Shown piece after piece: positions 40,304 through 53,638 of a DNA stretch of 64,000 bases. Origin of the DNA: Solea solea (taxonomy: Eukaryota; Chordata; Actinopteri; Pleuronectiformes; Soleidae); NCBI RefSeq assembly GCF_958295425.1, contig NC_081138.1, positions 19,962,886 through 20,026,885 on the forward strand. The letters run 5' to 3'. A model generated the notes under the pieces. The model was not told the DNA's origin. It saw only the letters and a program-made list of their open reading frames with translations, and did no database searches. The position numbers and the translations under genes were made by a program. Each line of letters begins with the position of its first letter. Within the stretch, counting starts at the first letter, position 1.

Positions 40304-40304
<1 letters not shown>
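34419..40304. other. gene-free stretch
   Basis: No gene recognised in nearly 6 kb. The short frames on both strands have no family resemblance. Confidence 0.5.

Positions 40305-40344
<40 letters not shown>
40305..40344. repeat. (TG)n microsatellite
   Basis: Uninterrupted run of about 20 TG units. Confidence 0.98.
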
Positions 40345-40345
<1 letters not shown>

Positions 40346-43300
40346 TTTTGTGAGGGAGGCATTATTCCCTGTTGTAGTGCTGAACAAAGTCAACTGTCGC
40401 GGAACTGATTACTGATATGGCACCAGATAATGAAAAAAAAAAAAACACTGAAGGACACACAGAAAATATGATTATTACCATCATCACTCCAGACACAGGA
40501 GAGAAGCTGTTCCAGCCACTACATCTTAGGGGAGCATGAAATGTATGTCCATTAATTTAGGATGTTATAAAAGTTAATAAAGCCCTTGACAGAAAATATA
40601 AGCGTCCGCACCTCCTGGTCTAGAAGCTGCAGGCTGCAGAGGACAATGGGAGAAAATAGGTGAAGGTCACCTATTAAAACAAAAAAAAAAAACAGAAATG
40701 TAAATTTTAATTCCACCCCTAGAGACTGGAGTCATCAAAACAAGCTGAATGTTAATTGTGTCTTTGGCTGTCCCTACGTTCTGGCTGTAATACTTTTTTC
40801 CAAATTCAATTATTTTATTGGCATGAATGAGAAATGGAAAAAACAGAGCACTGCACATACGGAAAAATATGCATTAGCACTCGACGTTGAAGGCTCTTGT
40901 AACATGTTGTTGACGACATGCTGTGCTGTGCTGCACATTAGGTCAGTGTTTGTAAACTGGAGGCTCACCTCTCCATTTACTAATTTGACATTAGCCTTGA
41001 GAGCAAATAGCTCGGAGTTTAGTTTGGGCGAGGATTATTTGGTTAAAGTGAATTAAGGTAGGATTTGAGGGTATCTGCTGTGTTTGTTTGCTGGCCTGTG
41101 AGGCAACAAACCCATAACAGCAGAAGGTATCTCTCATGTGAGCAAAAACATCAGCTTTTTTCTGTAGGGGATATTGTTATTCATTCATGTTTCCACAAAG
41201 CACTGTTCTCCATATGTTATTATGTCGCAGTGGCCATCGTTGTCCTGTTTGAGCCTTTATGTTCACGACAATTTTCACGACTATTCTCCGCTCTTACAAA
41301 GCTCAATTACAGCTTCGATGTGACACTTGTATGAGGTTTCTCCCCAACAATACGCTTATTGTTGATGCATGTACTGAATATATTAATATGGACAGTAATT
41401 GTCCTCAAACTTGTTTGACATCGTCAACACTGCCAGAGGAAAAGGGAAATGAACAAAGACATACAGTACAATTATGTTTCATTACCCTGAGATTATGTTT
41501 TGTTCATTTGATGCAGCTTTAGCACAATATTTCGCTTTTTGTGTTTCTTTGAAATAGGCAAATTTGTTGATATGTTGGTTTCATGTTATCTTATGGTTTT
41601 TTTTTTTGGTTTTTTTAATTGGTGGTGCGTGCGCACTGCTTTTGCTTACAATGACAATAAAGCCAAGTAATCCAATTTATGGTTCCATTTAAAGCAACGC
41701 TTAAAAACAAATCATTTAAATTTGAAAATGACTCATGAAACTAATATTAGCTTAACTCAATATCTTTAGCCATCTCATATGTCACAAATAAAGAACTGTT
41801 AAAACAATTACTAAATGTCAGTTGTGAAAATTGCCACAATTATCATTGCTGTATAGATAGTAGGGCTGGCTTAGCAACAGTAACTGGGTAAGGGGGATTT
41901 CAGGAAGTGTCAATGATTCAGTCACTTTCCTTATCCGTCTTATGTCTGATATAAGAGAGCTATTTTGTTATTATTTATTTATCGTGCAACATGCACAATT
42001 AATAATGTATTCTCTTTCTCTCTCTCCCTCTTGTTGAAGCCGTCACTACTCACATCTGACGTAAAGTGCCTCTCTGAATGCTTCTCACAGACTTGGTACA
42101 AATGAGCCGACAGTAGAGTTGCCAGGGCAACAGGCACCACAATCTTTGATTGACGACCCTCAATGACCCACACATCAGGACGTGTAGCTTGTGCATACAA
42201 ACTTACAAAGAACCCTTGCTCCTCCGCTAATCTGCCTACAGCTGTTGTTTATCCTAAGAATTCAAACTATGTGTCATTTATGGGAGCAAGCGATATTCCT
42301 GTGCACTATATACAGTGAACATTCGAGGGAAAATTTATCTTGTAAATAATTAGTCAGAAACACATTATCTTGGGGGGTTTTTTCCCCACCGTAGTCCGTC
42401 TAGTGGGTTGACTGTGCAGGATTTACAAAAGGGACTGCACTTTGCTTCAGTGGAGAGCAAATCAGATCCCTGTGGGCAAACTGAAAGACAAATCACACAT
42501 TCACCAAGTACATATTACAGGCTCTGCGAGAGTATCAGAGAGTTTTATTTTTTTTTACGATAGCTAGAAAGCAAGTAAATTAATAATTTAAAAAATATAT
42601 ACGTTATACACAACTGTTGCCTTGTGTAATGGCTGATGGGAATAATAAAGCCCACCCCTCTCTTTGGCAATCTGATTTATTAAATTCACTATGCTTTATT
42701 GATGTGAATGTCAGGCAAACAAAGATAAAAAAATATACAATCGAGTAAAATAAATAGAAGAAAAGCTCTGTGAATACTTCCCTCTTTTGGTTTCGTCATA
42801 GAAGCGTTGCAGCTTCACCACAAAGCCATGCGACGATGTTCACTGACTGGATATCACGTGAAAAAGACCCCGTCAACACACGCAAACATGCACCACACAC
42901 GCTTTACCCCACATCACTTTCCTCTCCAGTAGTACACAGAGGGCAGTAGAGGGGGCAATACAGGAGAAGTGGGACTAAAACTGTCTTCATTCATTCCCTC
43001 AGCCTGGCAGTGAAGCCCCCTGACACTGGTTGGAATCCAGTGTCTTCCACTTTGCATGTCTTCCTTCTCCTCTGTCTCCTTTCTGGCAAGTCGGTGCATT
43101 GAGTGAGCAACCTCGGTACTCCACAACAATACTAATGGAAGTAGAGGCCTTTATCTGGCAGGGGAACAAGATCTCATCTACAGAGCTGCCCCACGGCTAC
43201 AATACACACACACAGTCATACATTAACTCCCACCAATACTCTCAGAGAAAAGGAAATAGAATTCAATTTAAAAGTAGCTCACAAAACACAAATGGAGGAT

Positions 43301-44913
43301 TTGATTGTCCTTTTGTTTTTCTCCTCCTGCCTTGTTACAGCACTTTGGTCAACCGAGGTTGTTTTTAAATGTGCTACTGGAATAAACTTTACTTATTTAC
43401 TTATGCAGCACCTTAAACACCCAAATAATAGACTGAACAGAAAAACATGATTTGCATTATTGTGGTCATTCAGAGAGAAAAGAAAAAAAAGAAGAAGATT
43501 GCAGATGATGAGGGGAGAGACACAGTCCAGCATCAGCATGTACGACACACACCTATATATCACAAGTTCTATTCAAATTTAGATGTGGCCGGCTAAAATG
43601 ATTGGCTCTTTAATTAATTGCATTATCATCAGCAAACACAGTGATTTTCTCCAGGCTGTGAAAGCTCCTGAGAGAGGACAGATATAATGTAGTAGAGGCC
43701 ACAATCCACTCAGCCACATCAGGGGGAAAATCAACAGGATGCAAAAGGGCTGCCATATAGTCACAGTGCCCCCTACTGGCCAACACTGCATCATCATCAT
43801 CATCCTGAGAGAGCATTACCCTTACATCCAGCAGGAAAAAAAAGGCAAGGGGAGGGCATTATGTGCACACAGCAATGGGACACTCAAAGAATAGCATCTG
43901 CCTCAAAATATGAAAAAAAGAACTTTCTGCCAAGTGTTTGGCAATCTGTGCAATCTTCATGCATACTCAATGGCAAGGCTGCATTGAAAGAAAACAGCTT
44001 TACATGATAGTGAAATGTGAATATGTACAACTGAGATGGAACACATTCAGCCTCCAGCCTCCCATGCAAAGCATCAGTAAATGTCGGAGTGTATGCATGT
44101 TGGGACCAAAGGTCTATAAATAAATTGACAGATATGGGTGCTATTGTATTTTTTTATACATAAAATAACTGAATCAAATAAACAATGAACGCATTAGTAT
44201 TCCAAATTCCAAATTCTTACTTAACTTAAATAGGAGCTCGTTTATTATTCCACGTCTTAAAGCTAAAGCAGCTAAGAGAGACTTGAAGGTCGTGTGATGA
44301 GAAAAAAAATAAGCTAAAGCAGATCCACAGACACTGAATAATGAAACAACTATTAGGAACCCTGTTTGCAGCTGTGGTGAGATTTTACAAGGATATCAGG
44401 GCAATTTGTAATTCACAGCTGGAAGCTACTTTCGCACAAGTCGTGGATGTATTGGCCGTTTCAGACAGACACTTAATGAGAAGCCTGTAAGGAGTTCACT
44501 GGCTAAAATAAATGACTTCATGCGCCGATCTGCAACCTGGTCGCCATGTTACCGTCCAGAATGAATATGGTTGCACAATGTTAATTCTAATTTGAGTTTT
44601 CTCCTTTAACCTCTGTCTCCGAGGATCTATTTAGAAAACTAAATGTCCACATTAATACAGCCACAAACGGGCATGCCAGACACAGACTTGTGCCTAAGTG
44701 ATTGTGCTTGTTGGGGAAACAGTTGCAGCAGAATGGGCATATGGTTGAACCGACCATATGTTCCCAGTATCCATGCTCGAGTCCATCTTGACAAACATGA
44801 CAGAGCCAGGCCAACCTCCCCAGGCAATGAGTCTGCTCCTTGCTTCTTTCAGGCTGCTACCAACATGCTGGTGTGTGCATTGCTGTAAGAGCATTTGGAA
44901 GTAAAAGCACTGG
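40345..44913. other. gene-free stretch
   Basis: No gene. A T-rich patch followed by CAATGACAATAAAGCC near 41651-41666 could be a LINE 3' end, but nothing upstream supports it. A short ATC run lies at 43788-43803. Confidence 0.45.
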
Positions 44914-44950
44914 GCAGTGCAAAGCAGTGCAAAGCAGTGCAAAGCAGTGC
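44914..44950. repeat. decamer tandem repeat (AAAGCAGTGC, about 3.7 copies)
   Basis: Three exact AAAGCAGTGC units at 44921-44950 are preceded by a partial unit. This is a short minisatellite-like array. Confidence 0.95.
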
Positions 44951-44969
44951 TAGTGGCAGTGGACAGCAG

Positions 44970-45016
44970 AGCTTATGCAACCGACAGTAAAGTTTACTGT
45001 GGCTGTTGCATAAGCT
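44970..45016. repeat. interrupted hairpin (12-bp outer and 8-bp inner stems)
   Basis: AGCTTATGCAAC (44970-44981) pairs with 45005-45016, and inside it ACAGTAAA (44984-44991) pairs with 44993-45000. A small asymmetric internal loop (CG opposite GGCT) separates the stems. The 1-nt apical loop argues against a standard pre-miRNA. Confidence 0.85.
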
Positions 45017-48000
45017 AAACACCTTTAATGTACAATTGATTAAGTCGCATACTACAGAATGTTGTGTTGCCTTTTATATCGTGAGGGTAACTTTATTTAC
45101 AGTGACAAAAACAGATCTAGCCAACTGTAGATGTCCTTCATATATTCTCTTAATGTCCTATTGTGTTTTATAGAGAGCACTTTGTTGTTGCCTACTTGTT
45201 ATTTCGGTGTCGTTTGTATAGCTGTCAAATGTCAGTGTGTTGGAATATACTTTAGGTCCTTAAGTATATACAAACTACTATAGTAATAAAGTTTGGGTAC
45301 TTTTCGTTCAAAAATTTGCTTCTGGACTCTTCTACACAGCTCTCCTCTCCACTAAGGTAAAGGAATTCTGGCATTATTTTTTCTCTCTAATTTCTCTTAA
45401 TTGCTCTCCCAGTCATTAGTCTAGTGTAGTTTTTTTCTCCTCGGTTCCCATTTCGTGTTCAGCAGCAATGTGTAAAGGGTATAAAAACGCATCCATTTAA
45501 GATTTTAAATTGGTTAATGACGAGGCCGACCGATGTGGCAGCTTGTAGTCCTCGGAGGCTCCGTTAGAGCCTTTAGTCACTCTAGTCCTTGGGACTGATC
45601 AAGCCTCTACAAACCTTGATTCTAAAACACAGGACAAGAACCATAATATTTGTGCAACATGATTCATAATTTACAAGATGAATTGGGCTAAAAAAAATTT
45701 GCACTGAATGAAGTTCAGGGAAAACAGTCCCTCCATGAAGCTTTAGTTTAACAGCATCACAAATAGCTTAGACTAAAACAGAATTAATCCGGCAATACAT
45801 CTGAAGAAAAATGTATCATTTTGCAACTGGTAATTATTTTTGTAAAATACAGAAGAAGTCTCTATTATCCAAATGAAATTGAGCACCTTTAAAGGTTTGG
45901 AGTGTAAGAATTTTTGACATCTAAGTATGACAGGGAACCACAGTGTACCAGACAGGCAGTTATTTCACTTTAAATGCACGCTCTGGCTATAGTTTGTCTG
46001 TTTCAGGCTGCTGTAGAAACATGACAGCACTAAACGGTAGCATCCATAGAGCGAATCCCTTGCCTAAAGTATGTATAACGGAATTAGTCTTATTTTCATA
46101 TTAAAGTGATAATTATGCTTTATTGTCCACAAATACGGAACATTGTATTCAGCATCGTAGTCTAATTTAGGAAAACACATCATATAAATCTCAGGTATTG
46201 TCTGGCTTTTTGCTTCACCTGCGTTTTACATAGCAACACGTGCTCTGTCCCCATGACTTTACTGACCATAATAATCTGGACTCTTTCAGCAATTCCTCCG
46301 TCAACCATCTCATAAAAAAAAAACCCACCCTATTTATATCAAATATGACTCATTTCTTAATTCCTTCACTGCTTTTTTTAAATGTATTCAGTGTTGACTA
46401 TCGGAGTCCAATGAAAAGATGGTTCCTAACTATTTAAAATCCTCCACCAGATGTGAAATTATAACATGTGACAACAAACGTCTCCTACATTCACTGATAT
46501 AAAGAGAATAGTCCTCACACCTTCTTGTAAGCTCACCATTATGAAGGAACTGTGTCACCTGCCTGCAGAAGTGCAACTAACACCATAACTATAACACCGT
46601 ACCATCAGCATATTTATAGCACAGGCAGGTGGAAGCCATGATTTGCATTTCATTTGTGAAGGGTGAAAATAGGTGAGCGCATGCATATGCAGCCTTGACG
46701 TGCTCCAGTGTGGCTACATTACATGCAACTCTATGTAATTGATCCGTTAGTAACTCTCTTTTTTAAATCCACCGTATAATGTGACAGTTGGTGCTAATAT
46801 CAGAGGGCTGTCGAAGTTTACCAACAGTATTCATCATTGTCAGCGTAATTGCGTCGTGATTAGTGGGACGTCTCGTTTTACTGGTATTGTGTTTTTATTT
46901 AACACGTTATTATGTTTGTCGTGTCTATGCCGTCTGCAAGATGTTTGTCAAGCGATGGCGCTCTCTTAAGACCGCAAAATAAATCTGCCTCCAAGTACAA
47001 ATAAATTGACTTGGCTTGTTTGCATCTCCATCTGCAAAGGGTCAAATTTTACGATTATGTGCGTTGAAAGGTGATTGCCTGTGAACCTCTCTATAAGTTT
47101 ACATAGGATGCTCGTCAAGGCAACTGGCGTAAATCATTTCCCCTCTATAGCTCTGGGCATCTTGACATGAATGATATCAGAGGACTTCCATATTTTGGGA
47201 ACAGACAGTTTGTGTAAAAGCTGGAATCATTTCATAAGAAAAAACAGCTGAAACCTGTACGACTTAATCTACAAGGTCCAGGTGTTTTATTAGGTTTCAT
47301 TTTAGCGAGGGCTGGTTGCCACTTCTGCCTCCGTCAGTATAACTACATGGAGAGTTATTTATAGTAACTATTGATGACTTGTACACTGATGACATTTTCA
47401 TCCAAAAATCATTTTGGATGCATTTCTTGTGTGCATTTGTCAATAATGGGCCACATTGATGTCTGCTCTGCCTGGACAACTACTCTCATGATCTCACGCT
47501 GCTTCAGAATGTCATCAAACGAGGTCTTTATTATGTCTAGCCAATACTCCAGATGTAGAATTTACATACTGCGCGTTTACAGTGACATGCAAGCATCAGT
47601 TTATGATCATAGTCTTAAACCTTAAACTAAAACCGCTGAAAACAAACTGGTATAAAGCCAAAAAGATAAAGTGGGAATATCAGCACATTCTGACACATAA
47701 TGACTCTTTCAACTAGATGTGCTTCCTGACAACAGTACTTGTTGTAACACCGCCACAAAGGCACCAATGTCTAACAATCGAGTCCTGTATCCTCCTTTAC
47801 TTCCTCCTACTGGATGAAAGAGGAGTTCTGCCTTTGCTCTGCATGTTTGTTCCAGTCAGCAGGTTCATGTGGACGCCGTCCAACTTCCCCGCAGCCTGCA
47901 GAGGAACAGAAGGTCTCTGCGGTAAACTGTTGCCATTTCCTTTACAACCGGCAATTAACTTCACCTGGTGACAAAACAAAGCTTACTCTAAATGTAATCT

Positions 48001-50024
48001 AAATAGAAAGTTTAATTTTGTTTCAAAAATAAATTAAATAAAACACACACACACACAGAGAAGCCCCTTGTGAGAATTCAAATGACAGATAATTGAAGTT
48101 TAATGGGTCTCTGTGGCAACAGCAAGCAGCAATGAATATTAATATTTTAAGAGCGCAGTGTCAAGAGATCTAATGGCACAAATAGAATATAATGCTTATG
48201 ATTATGGTTTCATTTCAGTTCTTAATCATTTGAAACTTGGTTGTTGTGTTTTTGTCGCACACATTTGTTTTTTTAAGATATATGCTTCTTCCTTTACCTA
48301 TAACTACACACTATTGTACATCAGGTAAAACGGTATTCATGAGCTTGCTATAACAAGGTAAGTGTATATGGTTTTCATTACCTCAGAATGAGCCTTTATA
48401 TTTACATCGTACCTATGCAGGATGTCAAGCTGGAGGTTTTTAAAAATGGAAAACTAAACCGCTTTTGAGTTTTACTTAAGCTGAACACTGTCATAGGCGC
48501 TCCTACATGCTTAGAAACGTTGAAGTGAGGATGAATATTCAGATGCAACATGTGCAACTTCACCCATAGATAAATCCTATACCTTGTACCATTAATTTTT
48601 GAAGTAAGTAGTCATCGTTTGTTCACTGCTGCTCAGAGAAAGTAAAAGTATACTGCCCGTGGACTTGAGGGTCTGCTGCCCCTCACCTGACGTTCTCAGC
48701 CCACGCAGGGCCGGCAGTTATGGCATACATCATCACCGATAGATAGATATAATGCACTGACTGACACTTGACACAGAAGCGGGATGATATAACTATTGCA
48801 GAAACCCATACATACGTCAGTATTTCCCCCGACACTCTACACGTGCCTTTGAAAACAAAAACACCATCTCTGGGGCTTTGTACAAAGTTGAAAATCCTAA
48901 TAGATGCCGTGGTGTAACACACAAGAGGCCTCTACTAGCAGAGGCATGAACAGAACTGAACGGGAAGAGATAAACACACATTTACTCAGACCGAGTGTAA
49001 CAAATCAACAAAAATTGATGCAAAAACAGATGGCAAACTCAGGAGTGGAGACGGCACAGAGAGCGACGCAGATAAGCCACTGCTGCAGTCTTGTGCTCAG
49101 ATTCCTTTTTAGAGCAGACTGTAATTATTCAGGGAGAATCAGCTGAACTTCATGCTGTTTGTCAGCATCTCTCTGCTTTACACTCAAACACTTCCACACA
49201 CTCATGCTGGTAGATGCCCACAGGCTGCACCTGTCAGTAACAAAGCAGCCATAGTGGAGAAACAAGCTACTTTGCCTCGGAGAAGGGCGTTCACTTCTTA
49301 AGCTTTAAAAGGTTTCTCTAATTTATCTGGGTTTAGCAGAAGTTGCCTTTTTTTCCTCCCCAATTTGAATCTTTACTGCAGTGATTCCTAAGCAGGGATA
49401 TTAATGCATTTGCCAGCAGGTACATAAAAGAGTATTTGACAAAACTAATTAAATATTTCATATCAAACATACACATATTGAGTAAGCTGTAACACCTGAG
49501 GACCATGTGTTGCAAATAAGTTTGTTTTTTTTTTAAAGTAGTTAACAGGCACTAAACGGGCTATATGAAACAGTGTAGTAGATAAACATTAAGTTTGCTA
49601 AAAATCAATTAAAACATTTATTATATTTAGCTACAAGTCTTATAATTCCACAAAAACAAAACAGAAAATGCTAAAGACAAAACAACTTTTTTTATATATA
49701 CACATATACAAAAAAAAAAAGCTGAAGAAAATGGAAAATTAAATTATGACACATTGTGAGTGATGTGAGTGATGTGAGAGCAAATTAATTAAACTTAATT
49801 AGCACCCCGGTGCTACATGGACGTAATGAAATGAAGGAGAAACTTGTCTCAGTGAAACAGATGTATACAAAATATATGTTTATATTGGTATCTCTTCATA
49901 AATTAAATCACAATACTTTACTGCATTAACCACATTAAACCTACTGATGATTTCATATCAGTTTTGTTTCAGTGAATTTACTGTAATTTCAACTATTATT
50001 CTGTGTATTTGCTGTTGACCCATC
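45017..50024. other. gene-free stretch
   Basis: No gene recognised. A short (AC)n lies near 48042-48056. The 48090-48240 part lacks simple repeats and looks like possible conserved non-coding DNA. Confidence 0.45.
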
Positions 50025-50280
50025 GTGTTAAAAACAGGACCCAGTTACAGTCCCCTCACATCTATCGATCACATCCATTTAGCACCCACACTGTGGTGGA
50101 ACAGAGGCTCGAGGCAGTCCTGGAGAACACCAGCCGCCCCCTGCATACTGCCGTCTCACAGCAGAGGAGCTCATTCAGCGACAGAATGCCGTCACAGAGC
50201 CGTTCAACCAACAGACTCAGGAACTCCTTTGTCCCACGTGCCATCAGGCTGTATAACGCCATTGTTTGGAGGGGGCGGGG
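50025..50280 (+). mobile_element. LINE ORF2 3'-end fragment
   Basis: The frame starting near 50003 contains VVEQRLEAVLENTSRPLH, then SSFSDRMPSQSRSTNRLRNSF, then VPRAIRLYNA. This is the extreme C-terminus of a fish LINE ORF2, the same domain end seen at 2.5 kb and 15.9 kb but from a different subfamily. The start lies past the catalytic domain, so it is a 5'-truncated copy. The region after it (to about 50462) is probably its 3' untranslated tail. It ends where the SINE begins. Confidence 0.72.
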
Positions 50281-50462
50281 AGTGAGATGGGGGCACACGG
50301 TCAGCTAATTTCAGCACCTTACAGCCTCATGCAACTTATTGCACCTTGTGATCATTTATTTTTATCTCAGGTCCAGAAGTTGCATGATGTATGTATGCAT
50401 CAGACTGGATACTATTTCCATCTATCTCCATCAATCATATATTATCAGAAATTACAGAATGC

Positions 50463-50718
50463 ATAATGGATAGCACAGTTGTTTTAGAGCAAAAAGACCC
50501 AGGTTTGCGACCCACTCTGACCCTCTCCCACCGTCCAAAAACATGCAGAGGTTAATTGGACAATCCACGAGAGTGAGTGGATGTTTGTGTCTGTCCAGCG
50601 TTGGACTGGCAACCTGTCCAGTGTGTGCCCCACCTTTCGCCCCATGTCAGCTGGGGCTGGTTTCAGCGACCCCGTGACCCTCACGTGGAGGAGAAAGCGG
50701 TGGAGGACGATAATGGAT
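50463..50718 (+). mobile_element. SINE copy with possible 9-bp target-site duplication
   Basis: After GATAGCACAGTTGTTTTAGA (remnant of the tRNA-like head) comes a B-box-like GGTTTGCGACCC, then CCGTCCAAAAACATGCA, GGACTGGCAACCTGTCCAGT, CCCATGTCAGCTGGGGCTGG and GTGGAGGAGAAAGCGGTGGA. The block between the head and the AAAACATGCA motif is deleted. ATAATGGAT occurs at 50463-50471 and 50710-50718 and may be the target-site duplication, although the SINE tail itself can look similar. Confidence 0.85.
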
Positions 50719-53602
50719 TGGACCAGATGAAGTGTATGTATGAAAAAAATACAAAAAAAAAAAAAAGAATTAAATAATTTCTAGTTAAAAATCAGTGACA
50801 GGTACTATTGGAGAAGGTGTTTTAACTCAAAACCAGGATCAATATTTAAATTGCGGGCAGACAGGGTGCCAAGAAGTTTCAAAAAGCCCTAAAAAAAAAA
50901 AACATTTAATTCTGCACTGTACTCCCAAGCACCTTTTGGCAGGCAGAGCCACCTTGTATGAAGTGAACTCAATTAAACTCGGCTGCTGACCCATTTCGCG
51001 AGCTCAGGGAAAATATGACAAAAGAAAGTTCACGCCTGCATGTGCCCAGAGGACTGTGGCTTCAAGGAGCTCTAAGATCAAAACTCAGAGATAAGCATAA
51101 TCAGATGCAAATATCTAGCATGCAACAAGCTTGATAAGACACGGCGAGTCAAAAATTTCAATCACATTGTCCTTGTGCAGCATACTGCAGTGACTTCAAA
51201 CGGAGTGGCAGGCTAAATCTGGTGACATCAAACACAGCAGACACACTGCATGCCAAGACAATAACTTGCACCAATGGAAAGTCTTTATGCAGATTAACTC
51301 TTCAAAGAGAATTTATTCAAACATAAAGTGCTAATGATTTTAGGGCACAAGTCCATTAAAAGCCATTTTTAAGTGTCAAAGAAAAATCCCACAGGTCTAT
51401 GGAGTCCAGTTCTGCTTCCATCAGCTTCACAGTGGAAAACCAAGAGCAGTCGGCCACGGGGAAATTCCTGCAAGCATTATCAGCGCTCCTTAACTATTCT
51501 AAACTGACATCAATTGCTGTGCCAACTTGATCCCAGTGGACCTTGTTAGCGCCATTTAATGGCAAAACGAGCCATCTTGTAAGTCCTGCTCTAACTATGG
51601 GAGCTGCAAGCCCTGGCTGAACTGTTGTATTAGGTGGGGAATGTACATTATTCCACTGCTTAGTGAGGGGACACAAGTCTGGGAAAGACATGGAAGCACA
51701 TGGGGCCAGTTTGTCTTGGTGGTCGGAGAAAGTCGTTTCCATGTGGCTGTCAATTAATAAAATATAAGTGGCTTCTGGCATCATTTGAACATGTATTAGC
51801 CATGATTCCTGTTAAAATCCAAATGCTAAAATTCTTATTATTCAAAACGCAGATTTTTTTGTTTAAAAAAAACAAAAAAACATACACAATGTACATCGAC
51901 CAAACTTTGGCCAACATTTGCTATAAAGGCCCATTTATACACAGACGGATGGAGCCTTTTGTCCGTACTTTGCGTTCATTTCATCCGTCATCGTGCACGA
52001 AACAGAGCAATACCACTGGAAATCATGGGGGCAGTAGAGAGTCGATAGTCCAATCAGTTAGGAAAACAACAACAACTTATTGTTGCAGTTAAACATCTGT
52101 AAAACATGCCGCAACTTGGTACTGGGCACTGCCCTCTAGAGGCAGTATTGTGTAAACATCCATATACCAACGCAAAAGACACACAAAAGGTGTAGTGTAT
52201 AGTGACAACAGTAGAGGTAATGTTCGGGACGGACGGACATAAAACAACTGGTCATACTGTAACAAGTGAGTGTATTAAAATTAGCAAGAATGTTTATTAA
52301 TGTAAATCTTCTGCTTTTCATCCATCTTCTTCTTACACTGCATAAAGATACCTAATCTTGCATTTAATATCTATAAATACATGCATGTTGCTAAGGTATA
52401 CTGCGCTGCACTGACCTTTCCAGCCTGACTCAGAGTGATAGGTTTTGCGCCTCATGCCAAAAAAATCAAAATAAATAAATAAATAAAAATTGGGCATGAT
52501 TTAACCACTGTGCATATCCAAAGCAGTGCCAAGAAAAAAGTGAAGTACACAGGAGATGAATGTATTCCAGACACACTGTGCCATGGGAAAATAATTACGT
52601 TTCAGGCTACGGGTTTGTTATCGTTATGATTTAATTAAAAAGCTCATTGCCTTAAGAGGACACTTTGGCCAGAGTTGTAGGGTATGCCTTCAATCCTCAC
52701 AGCAGAAAAAAAAAACATTAGCAAGTTCACAATTTACTATGTGGAAATATTTTTTAGGACCATGAATCTATAATAGATCTATATACCAATCGACTGCTGT
52801 TGTTAAAAAGGGAAACCAAGTTGGAAAATAGTTGTGAGGACGTAATAAAGATCTAAGGAAGATAACTCATCACTGCCCTTTCACAGACTTGCTGACATTT
52901 CTTCAATCTTTCCAATCAGATCAGTACAATCCTGTCGCGGAGGCGAAGGCTGCTGCACCTTTGTCGGCTCTGGCTTACAAAAAGTGTCCTTCAAACAAAT
53001 GCTGTTGTCTTTTAAAATCAGGTGGTTTGTCTTTAAGAAGTATCAGAGAAAACTTAATTGGGGAACAACACTTACTTTGTGGTCTGTGTGTACCGTGGAG
53101 TATAAATATAAAGTAATTACAAACTTCATTTTAAACCAGTCTTCACAAACTCAATTGCTTCGAGCAAGTCATGTAAGCACGGAAGTCTGCAGAGTCATAT
53201 TTACAGTACAAAGTTTGCCTCGTTATCCCCCATTATTCACAGGGATATTTTGAATATTGGGTACATGAAATTTAGTTCATGTGCATACTGTCAACAGAGA
53301 GATGATCAACTTGAACATCTTGAAATTAAGTGAAAAAATGGGATGTCAATATAAAATACTTAATTATATATAGAAGTGGTTAAATGTACAAGATTCAAAT
53401 CCTAATGGTCTTAATTACTACATTAGTGTCAATTTTCTCCCTGTAAAAATAAAAATACACAACTACCTTTGTTTATGTCTTGAGGTTGGTAAAAGGAAAA
53501 ATATTTTATTTTCAAGCGCTTTTCTAAATACTCAAAGACACCTTACAGAACATAAAAGCAGCTAAAACAACATCAACTAGTAAAAACCACAAAGAAAAAA
53601 TA
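50719..53602. other. gene-free stretch with a possible Harbinger-like MITE end
   Basis: Several poly(A) runs (50753-50764, 50889-50901) are present. At about 51927-51961 the sequence AAGGCCCATTTATACACAGA with CGGATGGAGCC resembles one end of a fish MITE, and GGGACGGACGGAC follows at about 52227. The second terminus was not found. An (AAAT)n run is at about 52467-52487. Confidence 0.35.
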
Positions 53603-53638
53603 TTTAATCAGACAAATAAGGATATTTGTCTGATTAAA
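53603..53638. repeat. perfect 16-bp hairpin with 4-nt loop
   Basis: TTTAATCAGACAAATA (53603-53618) is exactly complementary to 53623-53638 around an AGGA loop. Confidence 0.95.

Noticed and set aside
41600..41680. T-rich tract plus CAATGACAATAAAGCC resembling a LINE 3' end
   Set aside because: No LINE coding sequence is found upstream and the motif is short.
51494..52092. Overlapping 96- and 130-codon frames on opposite strands
   Set aside because: No family resemblance. The plus frame includes Lys/Phe runs from poly(A)/poly(T) tracts.
52140..52160. TGTAAACATCC, the seed of miR-30
   Set aside because: The rest of the mature sequence does not match and no pre-miRNA hairpin is present.
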